Positions 1-11,741 of a DNA stretch of 54,074 nucleotides are shown here, one piece after another. How positions within the stretch are numbered: the stretch's first letter is position 1; the number at the start of each line of letters is the position of its first letter. Location: contig JAPPGB010000050.1 of assembly GCA_028821475.1 (NCBI GenBank), positions 32,912 to 86,985 on the forward strand, in the 5' to 3' direction. A model generated the notes under the pieces. The model saw only the letters and a list, made by a program, of their open reading frames with translations. It had not been told where the DNA came from and searched no databases. Position numbers and translations under genes: made by a program. The DNA is from Spirochaetaceae bacterium (GTDB lineage Bacteria; Spirochaetota; Spirochaetia; SZUA-6; Bin103).

Positions 1-125
1 TTTGCGTTGGGGGGCTTGGGGGGGGGGCGGGGGGCGGCGGGCGGGCGGGGCGCGGGCCGGGGGGGGGCCCGCGCGCGGGGGCGGGGGCGCCCCCCCCCCC
101 GGGGGGCGGCGGGGGTGGGGTGAGA
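1..125. other. G/C homopolymer-rich contig edge, probably low-quality sequence
   Basis: This stretch is almost only G and C, with long G runs and a ten-base C run. It is unlike the ordinary coding sequence that begins near position 125. The minus-strand csb2 reading frame stays open through it, but the implied residues are mostly Pro, Arg, Ala and Gly and do not resemble the family. I read it as a sequencing or assembly artefact at a contig end rather than biology. Confidence 0.7.
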
Positions 126-912
126 GAGGCGCGCGCCGGTAGTTGATCTCTCGGGCAGCCGGTGGCCGGTTCCAGCCATGCTTCTGGAAGTCGGCGGTAT
201 CGACGGCGACGGCATCCATCAAGCGCGCCGGCAGAGTGACTCCGAAGGCCCTCTCCAGCTTGCTGCGCAGCACCCTTTCGGTAGGTGGACGCTTACCGGC
301 GGCCTTGGCGGCGGCGCGTTCGTCGGCGTCTGCCTGCCCCAGGAGGCGCGCACGCTGCGCGGCGTAAGCAGGCGCCGTGAGCGGGGCCAGCACGCCCACC
401 AACTCCCCTAGTCCACTCCCGGAATCGTCCGCAGGCAGGCAATTCGCCTGGGCAACGTCCCACGCCGTGAGCGCGGTGCATTCGACCCAGCTCTCCGCGC
501 GGCCCAGATAGCCGATACCGTCGGCAAGGTCGGCGGCCAGCGCGAACTGCTGCGGCTCGAGCATGAGGTCCGGCCACGCCGCGACTATCGCTGCTCCGTC
601 AGGCAGGTGAGCGAACGCATCGAATACGAGCGTCGTTTTGATTGGCGCCGGCATGTAGTGCCGAGTATGCGCGTGCACCGCACCGTCAGGCAGATGATAG
701 ATCGGTGGCTCGGCGGCCAGCGAATCAATCAGGCTCGCGGCATCCTCCTTCGACCAGTCGACGCACGTTCCCTTGCGCCAGTAGGTGGCGATCAGCGCCC
801 GGAGAATCCGCCAAGGCTCGGGCGGCCAAGCGACGTCCGCCTCGTTGACGTGACGGCCCCAGGGGGTGGCGTGGTAGCGCCTTGCCGGAAAGCTGAACGA
901 CAGCGCCAGCAT
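1..912 (-). CDS. csb2: Csb2, Cas5-Cas6 fusion of type I-G CRISPR-Cas, 3' end missing
   Basis: This is the GSU0054-family subunit of the type I-G (I-U) Cascade. In this subtype it combines the Cas5 role (holding the crRNA 5' handle) with Cas6-like pre-crRNA processing. From the ATG at 912 the product begins MLALSFSFPARRYHATPWG and continues with AWPPEPWRILRALIATYW, both typical of the family N-terminus. It starts 12 bp after the csb1 stop, as the last visible gene of the operon. About 260 credible residues are present. The family is usually clearly longer, and the end is lost in the poor-quality edge sequence. A GTG directly before the ATG is an alternative start. Identification is firm; the C-terminal sequence from about position 125 down should not be trusted. 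Confidence 0.85.
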   Translation of the reverse strand, partial: MLALSFSFPARRYHATPWGRHVNEADVAWPPEPWRILRALIATYWRKGTCVDWSKEDAASLIDSLAAEPPIYHLPDGAVHAHTRHYMPAPIKTTLVFDAFAHLPDGAAIVAAWPDLMLEPQQFALAADLADGIGYLGRAESWVECTALTAWDVAQANCLPADDSGSGLGELVGVLAPLTAPAYAAQRARLLGQADADERAAAKAAGKRPPTERVLRSKLERAFGVTLPARLMDAVAVDTADFQKHGWNRPPAAREINYRRAPLSPHPRRPPGGGAPPPPRAGPPPARAPPARRPPPPPQAPQRK

Positions 913-924
913 CACAGTCGGCGC

Positions 925-4175
<3,251 letters not shown>

Positions 4176-4186
<11 letters not shown>

Positions 4187-6635
4187 AGCCGTTGGCCTCT
4201 TCCGTGGCCGACGCCCGCCAGTCGGCGACACGCAGCATGGCTTCCAGAAATGCGAGCCGAAACGGGCCATACCGGTCCAGGAGATTCCGCGCCCGCTCGG
4301 TCCAGCTCGCCCCCGTTTGAGCATCGTCTCCCAGTTCCATGATGGAGAGGGTCAGCGGCCCGCCGCGCCACCTCTCGCCCGTCGGCAGGTCGACCTCGGG
4401 AAGTTTATCCCCCTCCCAAACGCCGCGGGCGAACCGGCGTGCATCGAGAGTGCCATCGGCACTCGTAGCCGGCGATTCCGCCGGCAAGGCACGCAGGTTC
4501 ATGCGCACCTTGCCATGGTGGGCGGCAATGAGATACGCGACCAGATCGGCGGCGCGCGCCCAACCGGCGTGTGAGAGATACGCCAGCGCCGAAGCCAGTT
4601 CATGCCGGAAATAGGGGCGGCCTCTGGTCACGTCGTAGTGCGGCGCCTTGGCCAGCAGCGGGTCCGATGCGCTCACGCCGATGCGCTCCTGAAACGACGG
4701 GTGCGACTTGCCAACGTCATGCCAGCACGCCGCGCATGCGACTTCCGCCTTGTCGCCGGCGATCCCCAGAGCGTCACACAGGCGTTCTCCCTCGGCCACC
4801 ACGTGCCCGAGATGAGCGGTCAGGGGTACTGCCGGCTGCTCGCTGCCGGGATCCGAGTCGAGCGACTCGGCTGCCCGAACATCGCCTTCCGCACCGCCGA
4901 CCGGAACGACCGGGGCCGCTTCGGCGGGGCTGAATCCGGTCGCCGACGAGTAGCCGCCGGCGCTGACGTGGAGCAGCAGCACCAGACCGGGCCACGGCGG
5001 CGAATCGAGCGGTACCCATGCGGCTTGGCGAGGCGTGGCGCCGCGCCGCCGCGCCTGTGGATCGGCATGATACGGACGCAGACGGTGCTTCTCCCGTACC
5101 TTCTTGAGCCAGTCGCGTGCCTGTCCGATCGGCACGGAGCACAACTCCTCACGCTGTGGAGGCGGTTGGCCGACCGGCCCTTCGGAACGGTCGAAATCAC
5201 GCCAGAACACCTGAACGTCGGTGTCTTCCCCGTCGCGTACGTAGGGCGACACGTCTACGTCGAAACCCGTCAGGTCCGGGTCGGTGTCATACAGGTCAAT
5301 CAGGTCCTTGCTGCGGATCACCCAGCGATGGGAGCAGTCTTCGGGCGCGGGCGGTGGGAGATGCGCCGGCCGGGCATCGCTCAGTTCCGCAATGCGCGCG
5401 CGGCCGGTGGTCAACTCCCGCAGCTCGTAGGGTGCGGCCAATGTGTCATCGATGTCGGCGAGGTCGACCCAGCGAATGGTCGCGCCGCCGCTATCGTTCA
5501 ACTCGCCGTAGCGGTTCACGCGGCCGAATCGTTGCACCAGCGAAGAAGCCGGGGCGAGTTCCGTGACCAGCGTGGCGGCGGACAGGTCGACGCCGGCTTC
5601 GATCGCCTGCGTAGTCACGACGATCAGGTCGGCGGTCGAATGCGGTCGTGGAAGCTTGTTCATCTGCGCCCTCCGGTCTGCGAGACGAAACCGGGAGTGG
5701 ACCAGAGCCAGACGGTCGGACGGCTCACCCTGCCGGACGAGGGCGGCGTGTACCTGCTGGGCGCGGGCGACGGTATTGAGGATCACCAGCGTCATGCGAC
5801 CCGGCTGATGACAGGCGAGAGTCTCTCCGGCCAGTTCCCGCACGTAGGCGCTGAGATCGGCCTTGCGGGCGCTTGCCGGTCGCACTCGCGACGGTGTGAT
5901 GTGTTTCGGCGCGTCGAGCAGCCTGCGCACCGCGGGAGAATCCCTGTCTTCGGGGAAGTGGTCAGGAACGCGCCACACGGTCGGATCGTCCGGCGCATCA
6001 ATCGTGCGCAACCACTTCGGGTGAAGCGTCGCCGAGATCCAAAAGCTGGCGGCGCCGATCCCGGTCCCGAGTCGTCGCCGGAGTCCTTCAAGCTGGGTGG
6101 AGGTCGCCAGGCCCGAGCTCATGAGCTGCACTTCGTCGAACACCCACTGGGCGTCGTTGTGGAGCAGGGCGAAGTCGACCGGCCAACGGAACCGGCTCAT
6201 GGCGTACCCGCGCATCAGCGCGCGACTGATCAGCATGTCCTGAGTCCCGATGAGGATTGCCGAACGCTCCGGGTGTTCAAACCAGCGCGGCTCGTCTTCC
6301 CCGCCCATGAGCAGGTGCACATCGGACTCCGGTCGCGGGAGATGGGCCACCCGGTCTGGGCAGAGACGAGCAAGCCGACCCAGCCATGCCGTGGCGTTGC
6401 GAGCCGTCTGGTCGGCGAGCGTGCGCATCGGCAGGCAGTACACCAGACGCCGCGGAGTGGTCTCAGGCGTGGTGGTGCGTTTCCACAGCCAGGCGAGAAC
6501 CACCGCCGCGGTCTTCCCCAGTCCCGTGGGTGCAATGAGCGCATCTGGCCAGTCGCGCTGTGCGAGCGCCTGCTGGTAGGAGAACGGAGTGGCACCGCCA
6601 CCGAACGCAGTGGCAAAGAACTCGACGAATGTCAT
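4176..6635 (-). CDS. cas3: Cas3 helicase-nuclease, type I-G (helicase first, HD domain last)
   Basis: An 819-residue Cas3, the nuclease-helicase that degrades DNA after Cascade binding. The helicase comes first: Walker A PTGLGKT at residues 36-42, DEVQ box at 167-170 and SATL motif at 201-204. An HD nuclease domain follows at the C-terminus, with the WHDVGK motif at about 638-643 and a second His pair (AAHHGK) near 706. This C-terminal HD placement is the arrangement known for type I-G and differs from the N-terminal HD of I-E. All motifs look intact. The ATG at 6635 overlaps the stop of a 64-codon upstream ORF by 4 bp, and the far end overlaps csx17. Confidence 0.93.
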
Positions 6636-6826
6636 TGACCCCGAACGCGTCTGCCGGTGTCCGGAGACGTCTCTCTGCTCACGGACATGCGCACCGTTCG
6701 TTCGCGTTTCACAGTCTCAATCATCAGGGCACAGTTCCTGCGCTCTGCTGACAAGCAGTCGATGGCCTGCTCGCGTCGTCTCGTTGTTCGGATCCCCTCT
6801 TGTGCTTCGGCGATAGTCTTCGTCAT
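6632..6826 (-). CDS. Small basic 64-residue ORF, first in the cas operon
   Basis: A 64-codon ORF begins at the ATG at 6826 and ends in an ATGA overlap with the cas3 start (stop 6632-6634, cas3 ATG 6633-6635). It lies directly downstream of the best promoter in the region, so the operon mRNA would start about 13 bases before it. The product is Arg/Lys-rich with a helical middle (residues 5-45 contain EAQE, RRREQ, ERTVR) and a polar tail. The Shine-Dalgarno is weak (AGG five bases upstream). I recognise no family. It may be a genuine small Cas-associated protein, a leader whose translation couples to cas3, or simply an open frame in a 5' UTR. The coupling and the promoter are seen in the sequence; function is unknown. 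Confidence 0.45.
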   Translation of the reverse strand: MTKTIAEAQEGIRTTRRREQAIDCLSAERRNCALMIETVKRERTVRMSVSRETSPDTGRRVRGQ

Positions 6827-6845
6827 AATGCCTACGGCACTATAC

Positions 6846-6874
6846 ATAATAGAATATTCGGGAAGCGATGACAA
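6846..6874 (-). promoter_or_regulatory. Sigma-70-type promoter of the cas operon
   Basis: On the minus strand there is a TTGTCA box (6869-6874), a spacer of exactly 17 bp and a TATTAT box (6846-6851). Each box matches consensus at five of six positions. It stands out as an AT-rich patch in GC-rich DNA. Transcription would begin near 6839, just before the small ORF at 6826 and about 200 bases before cas3. Confidence 0.65.
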
Positions 6875-6981
6875 CTGTTGGCATTGTGAGTTGCCTCTCG
6901 CCCTCTTTGAAGCTGTACTGGGCCCTAGGCGTAGTCCAGCCACGCTACACCTTCCGGGACTCGGTCCCGGCCTCATTCGAC

Positions 6982-7086
6982 TCACGATGCGCCAGTCGAC
7001 GCAGGTGGCATCTGGACGGGCGCGGCTTCGGCGTGTGCGAATTCGCAGCCGTGGAACATCAACGCCAAGCCGGTGAAACGGATCGT
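6982..7086 (-). pseudogene. C-terminal remnant of an AAA/PD-(D/E)XK protein
   Basis: Read on the minus strand, this stretch encodes IRFTGLALMFHGCEFAHAEA before a stop at 6982. It closely resembles the end of the intact protein at 26367-28142 (FKGVALVFRGWGLAHSEE). No longer continuous frame joins it to similar sequence, so it is a decayed gene end. Together with the remnant at 8158-8290 it brackets the Uma2 gene; the two pieces are plausibly parts of one broken gene. Similarity was judged by eye. Confidence 0.5.
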
Positions 7087-7240
7087 GAGGTGGTGTCCGC
7101 CTCCATCGTGCCACCCGGGCACTTACCGCAGGCCCTGCCTCGGATGAGGCGGTGCATCGCCCCGTGCATTGCAGCCGGATCCGGTGAGGTACGTGCTGGC
7201 TCTCGCCGTCCCTCGTCTCGGCGCCGATTCAGCGTATATC

Positions 7241-7915
7241 TCAGCGACTTTGCTTGCGGAGGAGTCTCTCCAACTCCGCGATGCGCGTCTCGGCGGCGTG
7301 GCGAGCGGCAGCCTCCTGCTCGTAGGACAGGAGCTCCTCACCCGTCGCCGGGTCGCGGAACCGGAGGTCACCCTCCCGGTTCACGAACAGGTCCAACTCC
7401 AGTACCTCGCTGCTCAGCGTCGGTTTGCCGCTCGCGCTACGCCTTACTGCCTGCGCCTCGTACCGGCCTCCGGACAGACGCGCTCCCTTCAACTGCGTCC
7501 CCAGAAGGTCACCGGTCGGGTCGTACTGATAGTACTCGGTCACTCCCAGTCGCTCGTACACCCGCCGCTTCACTCCCTCGTCTTCGCGCCACGTGTTCGG
7601 CGGGGCCACTTCCAGCACAAAGTCCGGCGCCTTACCCTCTTCCCACAGCAGGTACGTCATCCGCCTCCGCTTCGCCACCCCGTACACCACGAACACGTCG
7701 GGCGCGATCGACACCTTCGGATTGTCTTCCTCGTAGTAGATCAGCAGGTCGCCCGACACGTACACGTCCTCGCGCTTGGCGAACCACTGTCCCAGCGCGT
7801 CCCCGGCGTAGATCATGTTCAGCCGCTGCGCGTCGTTCTCGGCCATCGGCTTGCCGTCTGAACTCGGGTACTCAATCGCGGCGGGCGCCTCCGGCGTCAC
7901 AATCGACGTGCTCAT
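7241..7915 (-). CDS. Uma2-family (DUF820) putative nuclease
   Basis: A 224-residue Uma2-type protein with a restriction-endonuclease-like PD-(D/E)XK fold. The core shows the acidic motifs IAPDVFVVYG (about residue 90) and DFVLEVAPPNT (about 125), then YERLGVTEYYQYDP, all typical of the family. The last 25 residues form a short charged coiled-coil tail (AAARHAAETRIAELERLLRK). The ATG at 7915 has the Shine-Dalgarno AGAGGGG about seven bases upstream. Uma2 proteins are abundant in cyanobacteria and other environmental bacteria; their biological role is poorly known. It is a single gene, not in an operon, flanked on both sides by fragments of a broken AAA/PD-(D/E)XK gene. Confidence 0.85.
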   Translation of the reverse strand: MSTSIVTPEAPAAIEYPSSDGKPMAENDAQRLNMIYAGDALGQWFAKREDVYVSGDLLIYYEEDNPKVSIAPDVFVVYGVAKRRRMTYLLWEEGKAPDFVLEVAPPNTWREDEGVKRRVYERLGVTEYYQYDPTGDLLGTQLKGARLSGGRYEAQAVRRSASGKPTLSSEVLELDLFVNREGDLRFRDPATGEELLSYEQEAAARHAAETRIAELERLLRKQSR

Positions 7916-8157
7916 ACGTCGCCCCTCTCTTCAGCGTGCCACGCCGGGCTGCGCGAACATGCTCCTCATGAATTGATCCTATCCTGTCGCCCCGGCCCTG
8001 ACCAGCCGGCGTAACGCTCCCGAGCGCTCGGCCCGCGGCTTGCCGTTTCATCCGCCGGCAAGTTCGGAGTGGTGTCGTAGAGATCGGTTCGGCTGCCTTG
8101 CCGAACCGGTCATCGCCCGACACGGTGGCGGCCGCCCGGTAGGCGCGGCGTCAGCCG

Positions 8158-8290
8158 TCACGCCGGGAGCCACACAACAGGCGCCGCGCCGTCCGGTTGG
8201 GAATGCCCAGGCGGGGGCTGTTCTCACGTGCTGCGCGGATGCTCACGGATGCTCAGCAGGCCGGTTGTGGGATGGATGGCGTGGGGTTAG
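8158..8290 (-). pseudogene. Internal remnant of an AAA/PD-(D/E)XK gene
   Basis: Minus-strand pieces encode GLLSIR, then after a frame break SPRLGIPNRTARRLL. They match in order the segments FGLLSIR and VPRLGVPNQTVRRLM of the intact protein at 26367-28142, and a 20-bp stretch near 8245 is identical to that gene. Frames are broken by stops, so it is a remnant. The SulP gene starts just to its right. The 7916-8157 stretch between Uma2 and this remnant shows no gene I can recognise. Confidence 0.6.
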
Positions 8291-8305
8291 GCTCTTTGAG
8301 GACGA

Positions 8306-9958
8306 GTGACGGTGAAGTACGACCTGGACACGCTGCGCGGGGATCTGTTCGGCGGCCTAACCTCGGCGGTGGTGGCGCTGCCGGTGTCGCTGGCGTTCGG
8401 CGTGGCGTCGGGCCTGGGCGCGGCGGCCGGCCTGTACGGCGCCATTGCGGTGGGTCTTTTTGCCGCCGTGTTCGGCGGCACGCGGTCGCAGATTTCCGGG
8501 CCCACGGCGCCGATGGCGGTGGCGATGGCGGTGATCATTACCAGTCACTCGTCCAACCTTACCGAGGCGCTGACCGTGGTCATGATGGGCGGGCTGCTGC
8601 AGGTTCTGCTCGGCGTGCTGCGGTTCGGCCGCTTCGTGGCCTACACGCCGCACGTGGTGGTGTCCGGGTTCATGTCCGGCATCGGCATCATCGTGATGCT
8701 GATCCAGACCCTGCCGTTCCTGGGCGCGCCCACGGCGCTGGGCGGGCCGCTGGGCGCGATCCGTGCGCTGCCCGCCGCGCTCGCCGACGTCAACTTCCAC
8801 GCCCTGGCGATCGCCGCCGCTACCCTGATCGTGGGGGTGCTGTGGCCGCGCCGCTGGACGCGCTACCTGCCGGGGCCGCTGGTGGCGCTGATCGCCGGCA
8901 CCCTGATCGGCGTGCTTGCCCTGCGCGGCGTGCCGGTGATCGGGCCGGTGCCCACCGGACTGCCGCAACTGCATCTCGGTCTGCCCTCGGTCGCCTTTCT
9001 GGTGAGTGCCATCCAGCCGGCCCTCATTCTCGCGCTGCTCGGTTCGGTGGACAGCCTGCTCACCTCACTGGTGGCGGACTCGCTGACCGGCACCCGCCAC
9101 AACGCCGACCGCGAGCTGATCGGGCAGGGCATCGGCAACATGGTGGCCGGGCTGATCGGCGGCGTGCCGGGCGCCGGCGCCACGATGGGAACGGTGATCA
9201 ACATCCGCGCGGGCGGAACGACGCAGGTATCGGGGGCGCTGCGCGCGCTGGTGGTGCTGGCGCTGTTGCTGGGCCTGGGGCGCTACGTCGAGCCGATTCC
9301 CCATGCCGTGCTGGCGGGAATCCTGATGAAGGTGGGGTGGGACATCATCGACTGGCGGATGATCACCCGGGTGCACCGCATGCGCCGCGAGCACCTGTTC
9401 GTGATGCTGTTGACCCTCGGGCTCACGGTGTTCGTCGACCTGGTGACCGCGGTGGCGATCGGGCTGATTGCGGCGGGGATGGCGCACGCCCGCCAGTTGG
9501 AGCGCCTGGAACTCGACAGCGTCGTGTCGGTACCGCTCCTCGACATGGCGTTCCTGTCCGAGGAAGCCCGAGTCGGGGCGGATCCATTCTCGGCACGGGT
9601 AGGCTTGGTGGCGCTGCGCGGCAGCTTCACCGTGGCCTCTTCACACAAGCTGGTGGGAGTGATCAGTGACGACATACAGGATCACGAGGTGGTGATCTTC
9701 GACTTCGCCGACGCCACCTACATCGACGACAGTGCCGCCATGCTGATCCACCAGCTCATCGAGGTCGCGGGCCAAGCGCACACCGAGGTGGTGGTGGCGC
9801 ACCTGTCCGGGTCCGTGGCCGACACGCTCGATGCGCTCGGCGTGCTGCAGGAGGTGCCCGAGGACCGCATCGTCGCGAGCCGCGCTGCCGCTCGCCGCGT
9901 CGCATATCGGCTGATCGGGTCGAACATGGACGCGTCCGGTCGCACGGCTGCCGGTTGA
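8306..9958 (+). CDS. SulP-family anion transporter with C-terminal STAS domain
   Basis: A 550-residue SLC26/SulP inner-membrane transporter. This family moves sulfate, bicarbonate or dicarboxylates; the substrate cannot be told from sequence. Hydrophobic helices fill residues 10-400. They include the early [20 protein letters not shown] helix, the [10 protein letters not shown] turn and the [19 protein letters not shown] segment typical of the SulP core. A cytoplasmic STAS domain follows at about 435-535 ([31 protein letters not shown]). It starts at GTG 8306 with GAGGA five bases upstream. cobQ follows 31 bp later on the same strand, so co-transcription is possible. Confidence 0.9.
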   Translation: MTVKYDLDTLRGDLFGGLTSAVVALPVSLAFGVASGLGAAAGLYGAIAVGLFAAVFGGTRSQISGPTAPMAVAMAVIITSHSSNLTEALTVVMMGGLLQVLLGVLRFGRFVAYTPHVVVSGFMSGIGIIVMLIQTLPFLGAPTALGGPLGAIRALPAALADVNFHALAIAAATLIVGVLWPRRWTRYLPGPLVALIAGTLIGVLALRGVPVIGPVPTGLPQLHLGLPSVAFLVSAIQPALILALLGSVDSLLTSLVADSLTGTRHNADRELIGQGIGNMVAGLIGGVPGAGATMGTVINIRAGGTTQVSGALRALVVLALLLGLGRYVEPIPHAVLAGILMKVGWDIIDWRMITRVHRMRREHLFVMLLTLGLTVFVDLVTAVAIGLIAAGMAHARQLERLELDSVVSVPLLDMAFLSEEARVGADPFSARVGLVALRGSFTVASSHKLVGVISDDIQDHEVVIFDFADATYIDDSAAMLIHQLIEVAGQAHTEVVVAHLSGSVADTLDALGVLQEVPEDRIVASRAAARRVAYRLIGSNMDASGRTAAG

Positions 9959-9989
9959 CGCGCCGCGCGGCGGCCATCGGGAGCCGGCG

Positions 9990-11474
9990 ATGAGCCGCGC
10001 CGCACTGATGGTCCAGGGAACGGGCTCCGATGTCGGCAAGTCGGTGGTGGTCGCCGGGTTGTGCCGGCTGTTGCGCCGCCGGGGGATCGCGGTGGCGCCG
10101 TTCAAGCCGCAGAACATGTCCAACAACGCGGCGGCTTGTCCGGGCGGCGGCGAGATCGGCCGCGCGCAGGCGCTGCAGGCGCGCGCCGCCGGGCTGCAGC
10201 CGGAGGTGGACATGAACCCGGTCCTGCTCAAGCCGCAGACTGACCGCGCCTCCCAGCTTGTCGTCCAGGGCCGTGCCGTCTCCACCGTGGACGCCGCGCG
10301 CTACGTGGCGGAGCGCGGATCGCTGCTGGCGCCGATCATGGCCAGCTTCGAGCGCCTGGCCGCGGCGTTCGACCTGGTCCTGGTGGAAGGAGCGGGCAGT
10401 CCCGCTGAGACCAACCTGCGCGCCCGCGACGTGGCCAACATGGGGTTCGCCCGCCGTGCCGGCGTGCCGGTGTGCCTGCTCGGCGACATCGACCGCGGCG
10501 GGGTGATCGCCGCCCTGGTTGGCACGCGCGCGGTGCTGGAACCGGCGGACCGGCGGATGGTCGCCAGTTTCGCCGTCAACAAGTTCCGCGGCGACCCGGC
10601 TCTGTTCGAAGCGGGCGTGCGCGACATCGAGCGGCGCACCGGCTGGCCGTGTCGCGGCGTAATCCCGTGGTCGCAGGCGGCGCTGCGCCTGCCCGGGGAG
10701 GATGCCGTGGTGCTGCAACGCACCGAAGCGCCGTCCCGCCGCACCGGCGAGCGGGTGCGCGTGGTGGTGCCGCTGCTGTCCCGGATCGCCAACTTCGACG
10801 ACTTCGATCCGCTACGCATGGAGCCGGCGGTGGATTTCGCGTTCATCCCGCCCGGCTCGCCGTTGCCGCGCGACGCCGACGTGGTGATTGTGCCGGGCAC
10901 CAAGTCGACCCTCGGCGACCTCGCCTTCCTGCGCGCTCAGGGGTGGCACCATGACCTGATCGCTCATGCCCGCACCGGCGGGCGCGTGTTCGGGGTGTGC
11001 GGCGGCTACCAGATGCTTGGCCGGATGATTCGCGACCCGGCCGGCGCCGACGGGGCTCCCGGCGAGGCGCCCGGCCTGGGACTGCTCGATGTCGAGACGG
11101 TCATGACGAACGACAAGGCAGTGCGCCCGGTGACCGGGATCTGCATGCGCAACGGGTCGCGGGTGAGCGGGTACGAGATTCACCTCGGAGCGACCACGGG
11201 GCCGGACACCGAGCGCCCGGTGCTACGTCTGGAGCATGGCCCCGACGGGGCCGCCAGCCGCGACGGGCGGGTCGCCGGCTGTTACGTGCACGGCCTGTTC
11301 GCGGGCGACGCGTTCCGCGCGCGGTGGCTCGACGATATCCGCGCGGGCAGCGCGGCCACGACGGCGTACGAAGACGCGGTGGAGGCCGCGCTCGATGCGC
11401 TGGCCGACTGCCTGGCGGAAGCGCTCGACGTGCGCGGGATGCTTGCCGATGCCGGGCTGCGCGGGAGCTTCTGA
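9990..11474 (+). CDS. cobQ: Cobyric acid synthase CobQ
   Basis: A 494-residue glutamine-dependent amidase that amidates side chains b, d, e and g of adenosylcobyrinic acid diamide in cobalamin synthesis. The N-terminal half is a BioD-like ATP-binding domain ([18 protein letters not shown], then [12 protein letters not shown] and [12 protein letters not shown]). The C-terminal half is a class I glutamine amidotransferase with the nucleophile Cys in [11 protein letters not shown] near residue 336 and the later His in CYVHGLF. Length is normal. No other cobalamin gene or cobalamin riboswitch is visible nearby, so this is an isolated pathway gene, downstream of a SulP transporter. Confidence 0.95.
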   Translation: MSRAALMVQGTGSDVGKSVVVAGLCRLLRRRGIAVAPFKPQNMSNNAAACPGGGEIGRAQALQARAAGLQPEVDMNPVLLKPQTDRASQLVVQGRAVSTVDAARYVAERGSLLAPIMASFERLAAAFDLVLVEGAGSPAETNLRARDVANMGFARRAGVPVCLLGDIDRGGVIAALVGTRAVLEPADRRMVASFAVNKFRGDPALFEAGVRDIERRTGWPCRGVIPWSQAALRLPGEDAVVLQRTEAPSRRTGERVRVVVPLLSRIANFDDFDPLRMEPAVDFAFIPPGSPLPRDADVVIVPGTKSTLGDLAFLRAQGWHHDLIAHARTGGRVFGVCGGYQMLGRMIRDPAGADGAPGEAPGLGLLDVETVMTNDKAVRPVTGICMRNGSRVSGYEIHLGATTGPDTERPVLRLEHGPDGAASRDGRVAGCYVHGLFAGDAFRARWLDDIRAGSAATTAYEDAVEAALDALADCLAEALDVRGMLADAGLRGSF

Positions 11475-11741
11475 CCGGGGCGGGCGCGTTCCCGCGCCGC
11501 CGGGCGCCGCCGGACGGCCTGGGGCGTGTGCTGCCCGAGTGCCGGGTAACCGGCGGCACGGCGGAGCGTTCCGGATCCGGCGCCGGTACGGCGGTCCGGG
11601 CATCCGTGACGCCCCCGGCGGCGGCGGCGCGGGCCGAGGGGCGTAAACCGGCCGAGCGTTGCGCGCGCCGGCGGTGGCCACGCGCGCCGAACGGCCTCGG
11701 CGGCGGCACGGTGCGCGCGCCGTCCGCCGACCCTCGGACGC

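Noticed and set aside
4602-6638. A 678-codon plus-strand open frame opposite cas3
   Set aside because: It is the antisense shadow of cas3 in GC-rich DNA. The product is low-complexity Arg/Gly/His-rich, with no family motifs, whereas cas3 on the other strand has all its motifs.
7123-7371. Short minus-strand frame next to the Uma2 gene
   Set aside because: It overlaps the Uma2 3' end in another frame, has no similarity to anything I know and has no ribosome site.
9959-9989. Cobalamin riboswitch before cobQ
   Set aside because: The gap is only 31 bp and shows no room or conserved boxes for such an element.
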